A DNA stretch of 64,000 bases from the NCBI GenBank assembly GCA_039198225.1, contig JBCCTQ010000019.1:3503-67502 (forward strand), written 5' to 3'. Numbering within the stretch: position 1 is the stretch's first letter; each line of letters begins with the position of its first letter. Positions 6,946-14,964 of this stretch are shown in pieces. This DNA is from JASJAR01 sp039198225. Lineage in GTDB: Bacteria > Pseudomonadota > Alphaproteobacteria > Rhodobacterales > Rhodobacteraceae. The notes under the pieces are model-generated. The model was not told the DNA's origin and made no database searches. It was given only the letters and a program-made list of their open reading frames with translations. Both the position numbers and the translations under genes were made by a program.

Positions 6946-8900
6946 GCTGCGCTCCTTTTGCTTTTAGATGGCTTCTCATCCGGATTGGAGCCTTCGGAGC
7001 AGTCCAGAATTGCATTCACAAAACGGCTCTGATCGCTGAAGAAATCGACGATGATTTTCCGCGAGCTGTCGACGGCATCTTTGAAATGGGTGTCGAGCAC
7101 CTCTTGGATGACCGGAGCGATCTCGCTTTCAATTAGGCCGCGGTAGCGGGATTCAGCGCGGTTCTTCGTACCGAACCGCCAGAACTTGCGCCACCAGCTC
7201 GGCTGGAGGTCTAGCGACAGAGTTTTAGCGAGGGCGGTCGGCGGCTGGTAGCGCGGCGGCTGGGGGAAATCGACCTGGGAGCTGTCGTAAAAAACATTGA
7301 GGTCGTATTGCAGGATCTCCTGCATCCCGTCGGCAATCTCTTCAAGCGCCCATTCGCTATCGCGGCGGAGCTTTGTGGTGGCATTGGTATAGGCCGACCG
7401 CATCATCATCCGGAGCGAAGACGGCTCGTGGCTCCAATTGTCCATCTCGCCAAAGGCGTCGATATGGGATTGAAGGGCTTCAACGGCGGTATCGACAAAC
7501 TGACCCTGGGCCCGTTCGAGCCGCTCCTTGAGTTTGTCGCGCTGTTCTTCGCACTGCTTTTCAAACCCTTCAACGGCGCGTTCCTCGAGGGCTTTGATCT
7601 TGGTCTTGATCTCGGCGGCTTCTTCTTCACCGAGCTTGGAGGCCCCGTCCTCGGACATGTTGACGACAGTGTCGCGCATCTCGCTGACCTGGCTGAGGTC
7701 AATCTGGATGTCGCGAAGGAGCGCGTTGCCGGGCCCTTCAACGACCCGGTGGGCCACGGCCCGGTGAAGTGCGCCGATGCCGGAGCCTTCCATGGCCATC
7801 GCGCGGAGCGTTTCCGGCTTGGAGAGATCCGCTTTGGGATACATCTTGCCGAGCGAGGACCGGCTCATCTCCATCATATCGGCGCAAGTGTCGTCGAGCG
7901 CACAATTGGCCCAATAGCCCGACCCGAATAGGATCGGCAATTCCTGGGCGAGGCCGAGACGGCTCAATGTCAGACGAATGTCGCGCTCGATGTTCTTGGT
8001 ATCCGTGACCGGATCGGGCAATTCGTCGATCCGGTTGACAAAGATCAGAACTTCGCGGGCTTCGACGCTGCAAATGATACGAAGGAGCGCCAAATCCATC
8101 GTGCTCAGCGCCTGGTGGGCGGAGAGGACGACGATGCACATCCGGCTCTCGCTGATGGCGTTGAGCGTGATCTGCTCGCGCATCATGAACGTGTCGTTCA
8201 CACCCGGCGTGTCGCGGAAGCACAGGCCTTTTGGATAATCGGGAAGATCGATGTAGAGGTCGGCGAGTTTGGTGAGGTCGGCATAAACGCCCTCGGTCGC
8301 GCCATCTTCGATGTCATCGGGGTCGCCGTAACAGATGTAGCGATTAAGCGTTTCTTGGTGGATCTCGGGGAATGCTTTGCTGGTGCCGAGAAGCTCGTGA
8401 AACTCGTCCCCGAGCCGCGCCTCGGTGCTCTGGCGCATCTGTTCGACTTGTTCGCGCACCTCGGCGACTTCGTTGTCAAAGCCTGCCCGCGCGGCCATTT
8501 CGCCCAAACGGCCGCCGGTCTCGACCAGGCGGTCCCACTCTTCGGCGTCAAAAAATCGGAATAGGGCGCGCGTATTGTCTGGGCGGATGCGGCTGTTGAT
8601 ATGGAGCCCGGTGATCACAGAGGTCCAAGGGTTCACATCGGAGGGCAAGAGGCTGGTCTCGCCGATCATCGCGTTTAAGAGAGTGCTTTTGCCGGCTTTA
8701 ATCTGGCCGATCACGCTGACGGTTGGCTCAAAGGCTCGGAGACGTTCAATTATGCGCTCGAGCTGCTCGCGGACAAATTCCGGGGAATTATCCAGCTGGC
8801 CTTCGACTGTCTTTTCCAGGCCACCCAACTCGGTCCAGAGCTCATTGAGCTCTTCAAAACCCCTGCGATGTTCTTCCCGGATATCAGTGGCTTCTGCCAT
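6942..8900 (-). CDS. Dynamin-like GTPase (first gene of the operon)
   Basis: A 652-residue dynamin-family protein. I use the ATG at 8900 with AAGGTGTAGGG upstream; a TTG six codons earlier is possible. The P-loop GQIKAGKS is at 65-72, PSDVNPWTSVIT follows as switch I, G3 is DTPGVND (230-236) and G4 is NRID (289-292). The rest is helical stalk-like sequence with WWRKFWRFGTK at about 569-579 and a basic tail (KPSKSKR). It is paralogous to the 706-residue protein at 3257-5377, including the PSD-NPWTSVIT block. Being first, it sets the start of a five-gene transcript ending at 1515. Paired bacterial dynamins (DynAB, LeoABC, Campylobacter DLP1/2) are the closest functional precedent. Confidence 0.85.
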   Translation of the reverse strand: MAEATDIREEHRRGFEELNELWTELGGLEKTVEGQLDNSPEFVREQLERIIERLRAFEPTVSVIGQIKAGKSTLLNAMIGETSLLPSDVNPWTSVITGLHINSRIRPDNTRALFRFFDAEEWDRLVETGGRLGEMAARAGFDNEVAEVREQVEQMRQSTEARLGDEFHELLGTSKAFPEIHQETLNRYICYGDPDDIEDGATEGVYADLTKLADLYIDLPDYPKGLCFRDTPGVNDTFMMREQITLNAISESRMCIVVLSAHQALSTMDLALLRIICSVEAREVLIFVNRIDELPDPVTDTKNIERDIRLTLSRLGLAQELPILFGSGYWANCALDDTCADMMEMSRSSLGKMYPKADLSKPETLRAMAMEGSGIGALHRAVAHRVVEGPGNALLRDIQIDLSQVSEMRDTVVNMSEDGASKLGEEEAAEIKTKIKALEERAVEGFEKQCEEQRDKLKERLERAQGQFVDTAVEALQSHIDAFGEMDNWSHEPSSLRMMMRSAYTNATTKLRRDSEWALEEIADGMQEILQYDLNVFYDSSQVDFPQPPRYQPPTALAKTLSLDLQPSWWRKFWRFGTKNRAESRYRGLIESEIAPVIQEVLDTHFKDAVDSSRKIIVDFFSDQSRFVNAILDCSEGSNPDEKPSKSKRSAA

Positions 8901-9284
8901 CCCTACACCTTCGGACAATTCTAACCTGTCGCGGATAACGGGCAGCAGACCCTGCGCCCCGCGAAACCATCGAACTTCACTCAGTTCAAATCGTTGCAGA
9001 TCTTGTTTTAAATTTGGCGCAATCAGTACTTTTTGTATCGGGCACGATGGATGATCCGCCGTAGAGACCGGCTTTGTATCGAATTCGTGGAGCTAGGCGC
9101 CTTATTGCCGTTAAAAACCGGCAAAATCCCTTGTGAAATTGGGCAATCGTTCCGCGAGATGGGGAACTCCGCAGGCCATAGGCGTTAACGAATTGTTAAT
9201 CGACTAGGAAAGTCGGCCCGATCCGGGGCCTTATTTTCGGCTATTTTGGCAACAATCGAAGGCAGATTTACCAATTGGCGCCGT
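8901..9284. other. Leader and promoter region of the dynamin operon
   Basis: No coding sequence is supported in these 384 bases. They lie upstream of the leftward GTPase operon and downstream of the leftward gene ending at 9285, so they should hold the operon promoter. The part around 9000-9045 is AT-rich. A CtrA-type site is at 9185-9199. Confidence 0.45.
9185..9199. promoter_or_regulatory. Candidate CtrA-binding site
   Basis: TTAACGAATTGTTAA matches the full CtrA consensus TTAA-N7-TTAA. It lies in the intergenic region about 285 bases upstream of the dynamin operon start codon. One exact match to a short consensus can occur by chance; the only support is that it lies in a non-coding gap of an alphaproteobacterial genome. 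Confidence 0.4.
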
Positions 9285-10142
9285 TTAGCGGCCAGTTTGA
9301 GAGAACATCGCCCGCATCCTCGTACCCAGCCCAGGCAGCGCTTTATCCTTCGCCGATCGGGCTGATGCGAGGGCTTCCGCGTTACCTGAAGTCTGGGCTT
9401 GGGCAATGGCTTCGTCGAATACCCCGCGCGCCTTGTCTTTGGCCCCTTGGCGGAGATGGAACTCAGCGAGGGTCGTCGAGCCATTGAGCACTTTGGCTGG
9501 GTCATTCGCGCTGAGGAGCCGCTCAGCCCGACGCCTGATAAAGGCCTCGGCGGCGGCGATGTCGCCCATATGCTCAGCACTTGCACCCATGAGAATGAGA
9601 AGGTTCGTGACTTGGTCGCTCTCGCGTCCAAATTGGGCTTCGGCCTCCGGAAGGAGCGGCTCGAACCAGTCCAATCCCCAGCGCGCTTCTCCCAAACCTT
9701 GGGCATAGACCCCGAGATTGCGCCGGATCGCATAGGCCTCGCCGAAGGGCCGATTAAGCGTGCCGTGGAGATCGAGGGCCGCGTCGAGATGGATCCGGGT
9801 CCGGGGACCGCCTTCCCACATCGTGGCCACATCACCCGAAATGAGATGGAGAAAATAAAGCTCTTCGTCGGACAGGGCCCCACTCACCTTCTGGGCTGCG
9901 AGCGCCCGGTCGCCATGGTCGAGGCAGGCGAGATGGTCGGATTTGGCGTCGAGGATGGCCAATTCGCGAAAGAGCCGCGTTTCGGCGGCAGCGTCCGGAA
10001 GGTCCTCGGAGAGCGCAAGGAAACCGGCACGGATCTCGACCGGATCGAAGGGGACGAGCGGGTTTTCGAGCCTGGCTTTGAGGCCGGCGAAGGTTTCTTC
10101 GAACTGCGGCATGGGGGCGAAATTGCTCCTTCGTGCTTCCAT
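9285..10142 (-). CDS. Helical repeat (TPR-like) hypothetical protein
   Basis: A 285-residue soluble protein made almost entirely of alpha-helical hairpins with TPR-like spacing. Examples are LFRELAILDAKSDHLACLDHGDRAL, ILMGASAEHMGDIAAAEAFIRRRAERLL and LAEFHLRQGAKDKARGVFDEAIAQA, whose small and large residues fall where TPR helices A and B need them. It has no signal peptide and no catalytic motif. The ATG at 10142 has only a weak AAAGGG upstream; a second ATG ten codons in is an alternative. It probably acts as a protein-binding scaffold. It lies 65 bases downstream of the lipoate-ligase-like gene in the same direction, so it may be the last gene of that transcript. Confidence 0.7.
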   Translation of the reverse strand: MEARRSNFAPMPQFEETFAGLKARLENPLVPFDPVEIRAGFLALSEDLPDAAAETRLFRELAILDAKSDHLACLDHGDRALAAQKVSGALSDEELYFLHLISGDVATMWEGGPRTRIHLDAALDLHGTLNRPFGEAYAIRRNLGVYAQGLGEARWGLDWFEPLLPEAEAQFGRESDQVTNLLILMGASAEHMGDIAAAEAFIRRRAERLLSANDPAKVLNGSTTLAEFHLRQGAKDKARGVFDEAIAQAQTSGNAEALASARSAKDKALPGLGTRMRAMFSQTGR

Positions 10143-10207
10143 TTAGAAATCGGTGCCCTTTGGCAAGGGGCGGCGGGAGCTCAATGGGGCAGCATTCGCC
10201 CGCGGCT

Positions 10208-10912
10208 TCAACGCTCCAATAGCTCAAGCGACGGGTCGAGCACGCGGAATTGGCCGACGAGGGCTTCAAGAAAGGCGGCGCGGCTCAGACTTGGGGGGAG
10301 ACCTGTATGGGCATCTTGGCGGATCTCGCGGTCTTCACCCAAGGCGTCAAGGAAACCCTCGACGGCGCCGATGGCTGTGGGCGTTGGAGCGTCGATCAGC
10401 ATGAGCGCGTGGGCAAGGACGGCGTGGCGGGTCTTATCGGATTTGAGCGGGCGGAACCGCATGGCGGTCCCGGCGAATTTCCGACCGTTGAGACTGACAT
10501 TATAGGCGCCGTCGCAAAAGGCTCCGGGCTGCCACCCCACCCCGGCGCCCGGGCCGAGGGCGGCTACGATGGGCCGGGTGAGGGCCCCATAGGCTTCGGC
10601 GATAGAGAACGCCGCGCCGGGTTCCGTGGCATAAACATGGGTGACATTCACCACTCCCGGCCCTTGGGGCGTAACATCGCCCCCGGTGGCGCGAAGATGG
10701 ATCGGCCAGCCATCCCCTTCGAGACGCGCCTTCGCTGTGCCAAACGCCGGCATCGTGCGGAATTTCCAAGGTGCCACGAGGGCTTGGTCGGTCTCCCAAA
10801 ACCAAAGCTGGGCCGGGCCCGGCGCCTTCGACATCGCCTCGAGAAGCTCGACTTCCCGGGCCAGGGCTTCGGAGGCAGGCAGATGGGCGACGGGGATTTT
10901 GGCCAAGATCAA
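10208..10912 (-). CDS. Lipoate-protein ligase A-like (LplA/LipB/BPL fold) protein
   Basis: A 234-residue protein of the biotin/lipoate ligase fold. It shows LWFWETDQALVAPW, then RATGGDVTPQGPGVVN, which corresponds to the R-x-TGG-G substrate-binding loop, and later YNVSLNGRKFAGTAMRF, matching the usual NDI-x-x-G-x-K-x-x-G-x-A block in degenerate form. The catalytic lysine of that block appears kept (R-K-F). Members attach lipoyl, octanoyl or biotin groups to carrier lysines, but the true substrate here is open. The start is a TTG that overlaps the TGA of the ion-channel gene, so translation is probably coupled; no ATG lies near. Confidence 0.7.
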   Translation of the reverse strand: MILAKIPVAHLPASEALAREVELLEAMSKAPGPAQLWFWETDQALVAPWKFRTMPAFGTAKARLEGDGWPIHLRATGGDVTPQGPGVVNVTHVYATEPGAAFSIAEAYGALTRPIVAALGPGAGVGWQPGAFCDGAYNVSLNGRKFAGTAMRFRPLKSDKTRHAVLAHALMLIDAPTPTAIGAVEGFLDALGEDREIRQDAHTGLPPSLSRAAFLEALVGQFRVLDPSLELLER

Positions 10913-11715
10913 GGCGTCCCTTGGGCCCGGCGAAGCTCGGCGAGTTCTGCCCTGACTTCGGCCAATTCAGCCAAGATCGCACGGGAATCCGCCCGCATCG
11001 CCTCGCGCTCATCATGGGCCGCGGCACTCGCTTCGGCATTCATGGCGTCAACGATGACCCCTATGAAAAGATTGAGCACCGCGAAGGCCGTCATCACGAT
11101 GAAGGGGACAAAGAGCGTCCAGGCCCAAGGGAACGCATCCATCACCGGGCGGACAATCCCCATCGACCAGCTTTCAAGCGTCATGATCTGAAAGAGCGTA
11201 TAGGCCGACGCTCCAAGTGTGCCGAACCATTCGGGGAAAGCGGCGGCGAAGAGCTTGGTCGAGATGACCGAAAAGACAAAAAAGATCAGCCCCAAGAGTA
11301 GGACGATTGAGCCCATGCCCGGCAAGGCTTGAAGCAGCCCCGTCACCACCCGGCGCATGGCCGGCACAGCCGCCACAAGGCGAAGCACTCGGAGTATTCG
11401 GAACGCCCGAAGGATCGAAAGCGCTCCGGTCGCGGGCATCAGGGCGATCACGACGATAGTAAGATCGAAGATCCGCCATGGGTCGCGCCAAAAGCCTCGG
11501 GGATCGGCGACGAAACGAAGGACGATCTCGACCACGAAGACGGCAAGGATCACCTGGTCTGCCGCGATCAGGATCGGGCCCCACTCGGCCATGATTCCGG
11601 GCGAGGTCTCCATCGCGAGGATCAGCGCATTGACGATGATCAAGACGATGATCGTGGTTTCGAAATAGCGGTGTCCGACCAGGCGGGCGAGCCGTCCTTT
11701 CAAGGTCGCTTCCAT
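10909..11715 (-). CDS. NavAb-type single-domain voltage-gated ion channel
   Basis: A 268-residue six-helix channel. S1 starts at about residue 17 (TTIIVLIIVNALILAM). S4 carries arginines at three-residue spacing (ILRAFRILRVLRLV). S5 and the pore helix follow, with the selectivity filter TLESWS, the signature of bacterial sodium channels of the NaChBac/NavAb family. S6 is followed by a coiled-coil tail rich in Ala, Glu and Arg that would form the four-helix bundle. GGAGGG precedes the ATG at 11715; a longer GTG/ATG-less extension is unlikely. It sits in the inner membrane. Coupling to a lipoate-ligase-like gene is not explained. Confidence 0.9.
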   Translation of the reverse strand: MEATLKGRLARLVGHRYFETTIIVLIIVNALILAMETSPGIMAEWGPILIAADQVILAVFVVEIVLRFVADPRGFWRDPWRIFDLTIVVIALMPATGALSILRAFRILRVLRLVAAVPAMRRVVTGLLQALPGMGSIVLLLGLIFFVFSVISTKLFAAAFPEWFGTLGASAYTLFQIMTLESWSMGIVRPVMDAFPWAWTLFVPFIVMTAFAVLNLFIGVIVDAMNAEASAAAHDEREAMRADSRAILAELAEVRAELAELRRAQGTP

Positions 11716-11892
11716 TGTTAACCCTCCGGCGTTTCGCCGTATCTGCCATCTCAAGCGGAATTTTCAAGCAGGGGGGGCCGTGGCAAGGCGAAGGAAGCTC
11801 GCCTTATGCTTGCAATGGCGGCCTTCGCCGTGCGATCTACAACGCAGAGCGCGGAAAACGCGCCGATTTGAGGCAGATATCGAGGCGGTAAC

Positions 11893-12192
11893 ATGCGACT
11901 TTTGCAAGGCGCCCTGGCCTTCGTGCTTTTTGGAAGTGCGGCGGTGGCGGGCGATATTGAACGGGCCTGTTTGGGCTCAGAGCGGAACGGCGCGAGCCGA
12001 ACACTTTGCACCTGCATCCAGGAGGCGGCGGATGTGACCCTGTCGACCAAAGACCAACGCCGGGCGGCGGGATTTTTCTCCGATCCTCACCGGGCCCAGG
12101 AAGTGCGGCAATCGGACCGGCGGCGTGACGAGGTCTTTTGGGAGCGTTATCAGAAGTTTGGCCAAGCGGCCGAGGCTTTCTGTCAGAACTGA
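11893..12192 (+). CDS. Small exported protein conserved in Rhodobacterales
   Basis: A 99-residue protein with a clear signal peptide (MRLLQGALAFVLFGSAAVAG, cleavage near residue 19). The mature part has four cysteines (ERACLG, LCTCI and a C-terminal FCQN), which may form two disulfides in the periplasm, and a charged middle with QRRAAGFFSDPHRAQEVRQS. From memory, homologues across Rhodobacteraceae are labelled 'arginine transporter' in databases; nothing in this short sequence supports transport. Its 3' end overlaps the converging phosphatase gene by ten bases. Confidence 0.75.
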   Translation: MRLLQGALAFVLFGSAAVAGDIERACLGSERNGASRTLCTCIQEAADVTLSTKDQRRAAGFFSDPHRAQEVRQSDRRRDEVFWERYQKFGQAAEAFCQN

Positions 12193-12641
12193 CCGGACCG
12201 AAGCGCAGCGACAAGGCCGGTTGAGGCGCGCTCGATCAAATTGAGCGCGCCGTCAAAGTCGCCGGAATAGTAAGGGTCGGGGATTGCAGTTTCGGGGCCC
12301 TCGGCAAACTGGGCGAAGCGGCGAACCAAGGTTTGGCTGCCTCGGGGCCTCTGGGCTTCGACAGCGGCGAGATTGTCGTCGTCCATGGCGAGGATCAGGT
12401 CGAACTCCTCGTAATCGGCTGCTTGAAACTTGCGTGCCCGCATTTGAGAGAGGTCGTAGCCGCGCGCAGCGGCGGCCCTTTGAGCCGGGCCGTAAGGGGG
12501 ATCGCCCAAGTGCCACGCCCCGGTACCGGCGGAGGCAAAGTCAGCCGGTATCCCTGCCTCGGCGGCCAGGTGGCGCGCCACCCCCTCGGCGGTGGGCGAG
12601 CGGCAGATGTTTCCAAGACAAACAAAGAGGACGCGCGTCAT
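12183..12641 (-). CDS. Low-molecular-weight protein-tyrosine phosphatase
   Basis: A 152-residue cytoplasmic phosphatase. The active-site loop CLGNICRS (C-x5-R-S) is at residues 8-15, right after the first strand, and the general-acid aspartate sits in DPYYSG near residue 120. Both are hallmarks of the family, as is the length of about 150. It hydrolyses phosphotyrosine on proteins or small aryl phosphates; bacterial relatives often oppose tyrosine kinases or act on arsenate. No kinase or arsenic gene is nearby. It converges on the small exported protein to its left. Confidence 0.92.
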   Translation of the reverse strand: MTRVLFVCLGNICRSPTAEGVARHLAAEAGIPADFASAGTGAWHLGDPPYGPAQRAAAARGYDLSQMRARKFQAADYEEFDLILAMDDDNLAAVEAQRPRGSQTLVRRFAQFAEGPETAIPDPYYSGDFDGALNLIERASTGLVAALRSGQF

Positions 12642-12785
12642 GGCGGGGTCCTAATTGACCGGGCCGGGCACTTCAAACATCTGGCCCTGCGGCAGGCACG
12701 TTCCGGTATCCGGCCGATACTGCCCCCCCCCCGCCGTCGGCCAGTGTTGGTTTGGGGAAGTGCAGAAACAGGTTAAGCCAGAGCG

Positions 12786-13475
12786 ATGCGCATCGTCATT
12801 CTTACCGGCGCCAGGGTTTCGGCCGAAAGCGGGCTCGGCACGTTTCGCGATGCGGGGGGCCTTTGGGCGGAATACCCGCTCGAAGAAGTTGCAACACCGG
12901 AGGGCTTTGCCCGGGACCCCGCTAAGGTCCATCGGTTCTACAATGCGCGGCGGGCCAATGCCTTGGGTGCTGCGCCCAATGCAGCCCATTTCGCCCTGGC
13001 GCGGCTCGGCGAGGCTCATGGTGTCGATCTCACCCTCGTGACGCAGAATATCGACGATCTCCATGAACGCGCCGGATCGGGCGGAGTAATTCATATGCAC
13101 GGTGAAGTCATGCGCGCGCTCTGTTCTGTTTGCGGTGCGAGATGGGGCGCGCCCCGAGAGATGGCGGCGAGTGATCCCTGTCCCGAATGCCGGGCCCAGG
13201 CCACCCGGCCGGACGTGGTTTGGTTCGGCGAGATGCCCTACCACATGGAGGCGATCGGAGCGGCCTTGGAGAGCGCCGATCTTTTCGTCGCGATCGGAAC
13301 GAGCGGAGTTGTTTATCCAGCGGCAGGCTTCGTGGCCGAGGCATCCCGCGCTGGCGCTGATACCCTTGAGATCAATCTCGAAGCCTCGGATGTGGCCGGA
13401 GTGTTCGAACGCGTGATCTTGGGACCTGCCACCGAGACCGTGCCCCAGTGGGTTGCATCGATCATGGCCGGGTAA
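12786..13475 (+). CDS. cobB: Sirtuin NAD-dependent protein deacylase (CobB type)
   Basis: A 229-residue class III sirtuin. It removes acyl groups from lysines using NAD. Visible blocks are TGARVSAESGLGTFRD (7-22), the deacylase pair Tyr/Arg in FYNARR, TQNIDDLHERAG, the catalytic histidine in HMHGE, a zinc site of two Cys pairs (CSVC and CPEC), GTSGVVYPA and INLE. The Tyr/Arg pair is the signature of desuccinylase/demalonylase activity in SIRT5-like CobB. One oddity: the NAD loop normally reads GAGxS but here reads GARVS, with arginine 10 replacing glycine through what would be a single G-to-A change. The ribosome site before the ATG is weak. Confidence 0.92.
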   Translation: MRIVILTGARVSAESGLGTFRDAGGLWAEYPLEEVATPEGFARDPAKVHRFYNARRANALGAAPNAAHFALARLGEAHGVDLTLVTQNIDDLHERAGSGGVIHMHGEVMRALCSVCGARWGAPREMAASDPCPECRAQATRPDVVWFGEMPYHMEAIGAALESADLFVAIGTSGVVYPAAGFVAEASRAGADTLEINLEASDVAGVFERVILGPATETVPQWVASIMAG

Positions 13476-13511
13476 GCCGCCCCAGGGCCATACCCTGGAG
13501 CGGCAAGGAGA

Positions 13512-14006
13512 TTAGTTGGTGTGGGCCCCGTGGGAGCCGTGACCGCCATGGTTCATGTGGCCATGATCGGCGCCGCGCTTGAGGTCGATCGGGATCATCA
13601 GGGTCATGTCGCCGGCCTGTTCGAAGGTCAACGTCACTTCAATGCTCTCGCCATCGTTGAACGGCTGGTTGAGCCCCATGAACATCACATGGGCGCCGCC
13701 GCGGGCGAGTTCCGTCATGCCTCCGGCAGGGATCGCGAAACCGTCTTCAACTTCGATCATCCGCATCACACCGTTGGCGTCTTCAAGATGGGTGTGGAGT
13801 TCGACCCGTTCGGACACGTTCGACGAAGCGGCGACCAGCCGGTCATCGGTGTCGGACATATTCATGATCGTCATAAACGCAGCGCCGGCCTTGGACGTTG
13901 GCGTCGAAGCGCGGGCATAGGCGTCATCGACCATGATCTTCAACTCACCGGCAAATGCGGTTGTGGAGAGGGCGGCGAGGCTCGCCGCAAGAAGGAGCTT
14001 TTTCAC
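13512..14006 (-). CDS. Periplasmic copper chaperone PCu(A)C
   Basis: A 164-residue exported protein. The signal peptide spans about residues 1-19 (MKKLLLAASLAALSTTAFA). The mature part has the PCu(A)C copper site H-x-M pattern: a His in ELHTHLED, a Met in GVMRM, then HVMFM further on. The histidine-rich tail HGHMNHGGHGSHGAH probably adds copper-binding capacity. Members deliver Cu(I) to cytochrome oxidases, which fits an organism with a cbb3 oxidase. It lies 36 bases downstream of a small CxxC protein in the same direction, likely one transcript. Confidence 0.9.
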   Translation of the reverse strand: MKKLLLAASLAALSTTAFAGELKIMVDDAYARASTPTSKAGAAFMTIMNMSDTDDRLVAASSNVSERVELHTHLEDANGVMRMIEVEDGFAIPAGGMTELARGGAHVMFMGLNQPFNDGESIEVTLTFEQAGDMTLMIPIDLKRGADHGHMNHGGHGSHGAHTN

Positions 14007-14042
14007 AATTAAGATCCTTTGGATTTGGGGAATGTGAGAGGT

Positions 14043-14402
14043 TTAGGCGCGAGGGTTTCTTGGTGGTGCGCGGGGCCAAGCCATAATGCCGTGAAAAGAT
14101 GGCACTTCTTTGGCCATCGAAGAAATACCGTGAAGAGAGGCCTTTGGCGCCCCTTTGGAAATCTCATTTTTGCCAAAATCCGCCCCGTCAGAGGCCGGAA
14201 TGCAATCGGGGCAACCGGGCAAAAGTGCGACCGGTTCGCCCCGCCAATCGAGGCTTATCCTCCCGGTCTCGCCAGGTGTGCATATGACGATGACTGACGC
14301 CACACGAGCCATGCTGCCCTGCGCCCAGCCGATCACCGGTTGGACCAGAAGAAGCAGGGCTAAAAGGCCCGAAACCATGCCCGTTCGGCGCGTCATAGCC
14401 AT
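14043..14402 (-). CDS. Small exported protein with CxxC, partner of the copper chaperone
   Basis: A 119-residue protein with an N-terminal signal or anchor (GLLALLLLVQPVIGWA, about residues 11-27). After it come VIVICTPGETGRISLDW and a CPDC motif in LLPGCPDCIPA. The arrangement resembles DUF2946 proteins, which are small exported proteins often found beside copper chaperones and Sco-type genes; I am moderately sure of that. The cysteines could bind copper. The C-terminal third is low in recognisable features. It reads into the PCu(A)C gene. Confidence 0.65.
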   Translation of the reverse strand: MAMTRRTGMVSGLLALLLLVQPVIGWAQGSMARVASVIVICTPGETGRISLDWRGEPVALLPGCPDCIPASDGADFGKNEISKGAPKASLHGISSMAKEVPSFHGIMAWPRAPPRNPRA

Positions 14403-14475
14403 AATAATAGGCCCGAGACCGGTTAAGGTCCCGTGATAAGTGATAGCAATTGGTCCGGTGGCAGGGCGCCGCGCG

Positions 14476-14763
14476 TCAGGCGCTGGCCTGGGCCTTGGCG
14501 ATGTCTTTTTTGATCTTCAGCGCTTTTGGCGAGAGATCGCCATCCTTCGCCTTGGCCAAGAACCCGTCGAGACCGCCTCGGTGATCGACCGTGCGGAGGG
14601 CAGAGGCCGCCACCCGAAGCCGGAATGTCCGGCCCAGCGTTTCCGACATCAGGGCCGTTTCCGTAAGGTTAGGCAAAAACCGACGCTTGGTTTTGTTATT
14701 GGCGTGGCTGACATTGTTGCCAACCATCGGGCCTTTTCCGGTCAATTCGCAGCGCCGTGACAT
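14476..14763 (-). CDS. rpmB: 50S ribosomal protein L28
   Basis: A 95-residue ribosomal protein. It shows the L28 N terminus MSRRCELTGKGPMVGNNVSHANNKTKRRFLPNL and the basic FRLRVAASALRTVDHRGGL block. The length is right for the alphaproteobacterial form. A single Cys at position 5 does not make a zinc site. It lies alone in this orientation, with a short gap to the DUF2946-like gene. Confidence 0.97.
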   Translation of the reverse strand: MSRRCELTGKGPMVGNNVSHANNKTKRRFLPNLTETALMSETLGRTFRLRVAASALRTVDHRGGLDGFLAKAKDGDLSPKALKIKKDIAKAQASA

Positions 14764-14964
14764 CGTATCACCTTCGGTTTCGGGTTTCCGGCGCTCGATG
14801 CGCCAAAGGCATAGGACATGGCCAGAGCCGTGGCTCCCATGCGCCGCGTGTCTCTATGGATCCAAACCCCACCCGTCAAGCCCGAATTCCTCGCCGCGGA
14901 CCCTGTTCGCCGCCCCAGGCCTGATGTATGCGAGCCGGGCGAGATGACGGCGGGAGCAGGCTCC

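Noticed and set aside
9399..10505. Plus-strand open frame of 368 codons
   Set aside because: Antisense to two coherent minus-strand proteins (TPR-like and ligase-like); no family pattern.
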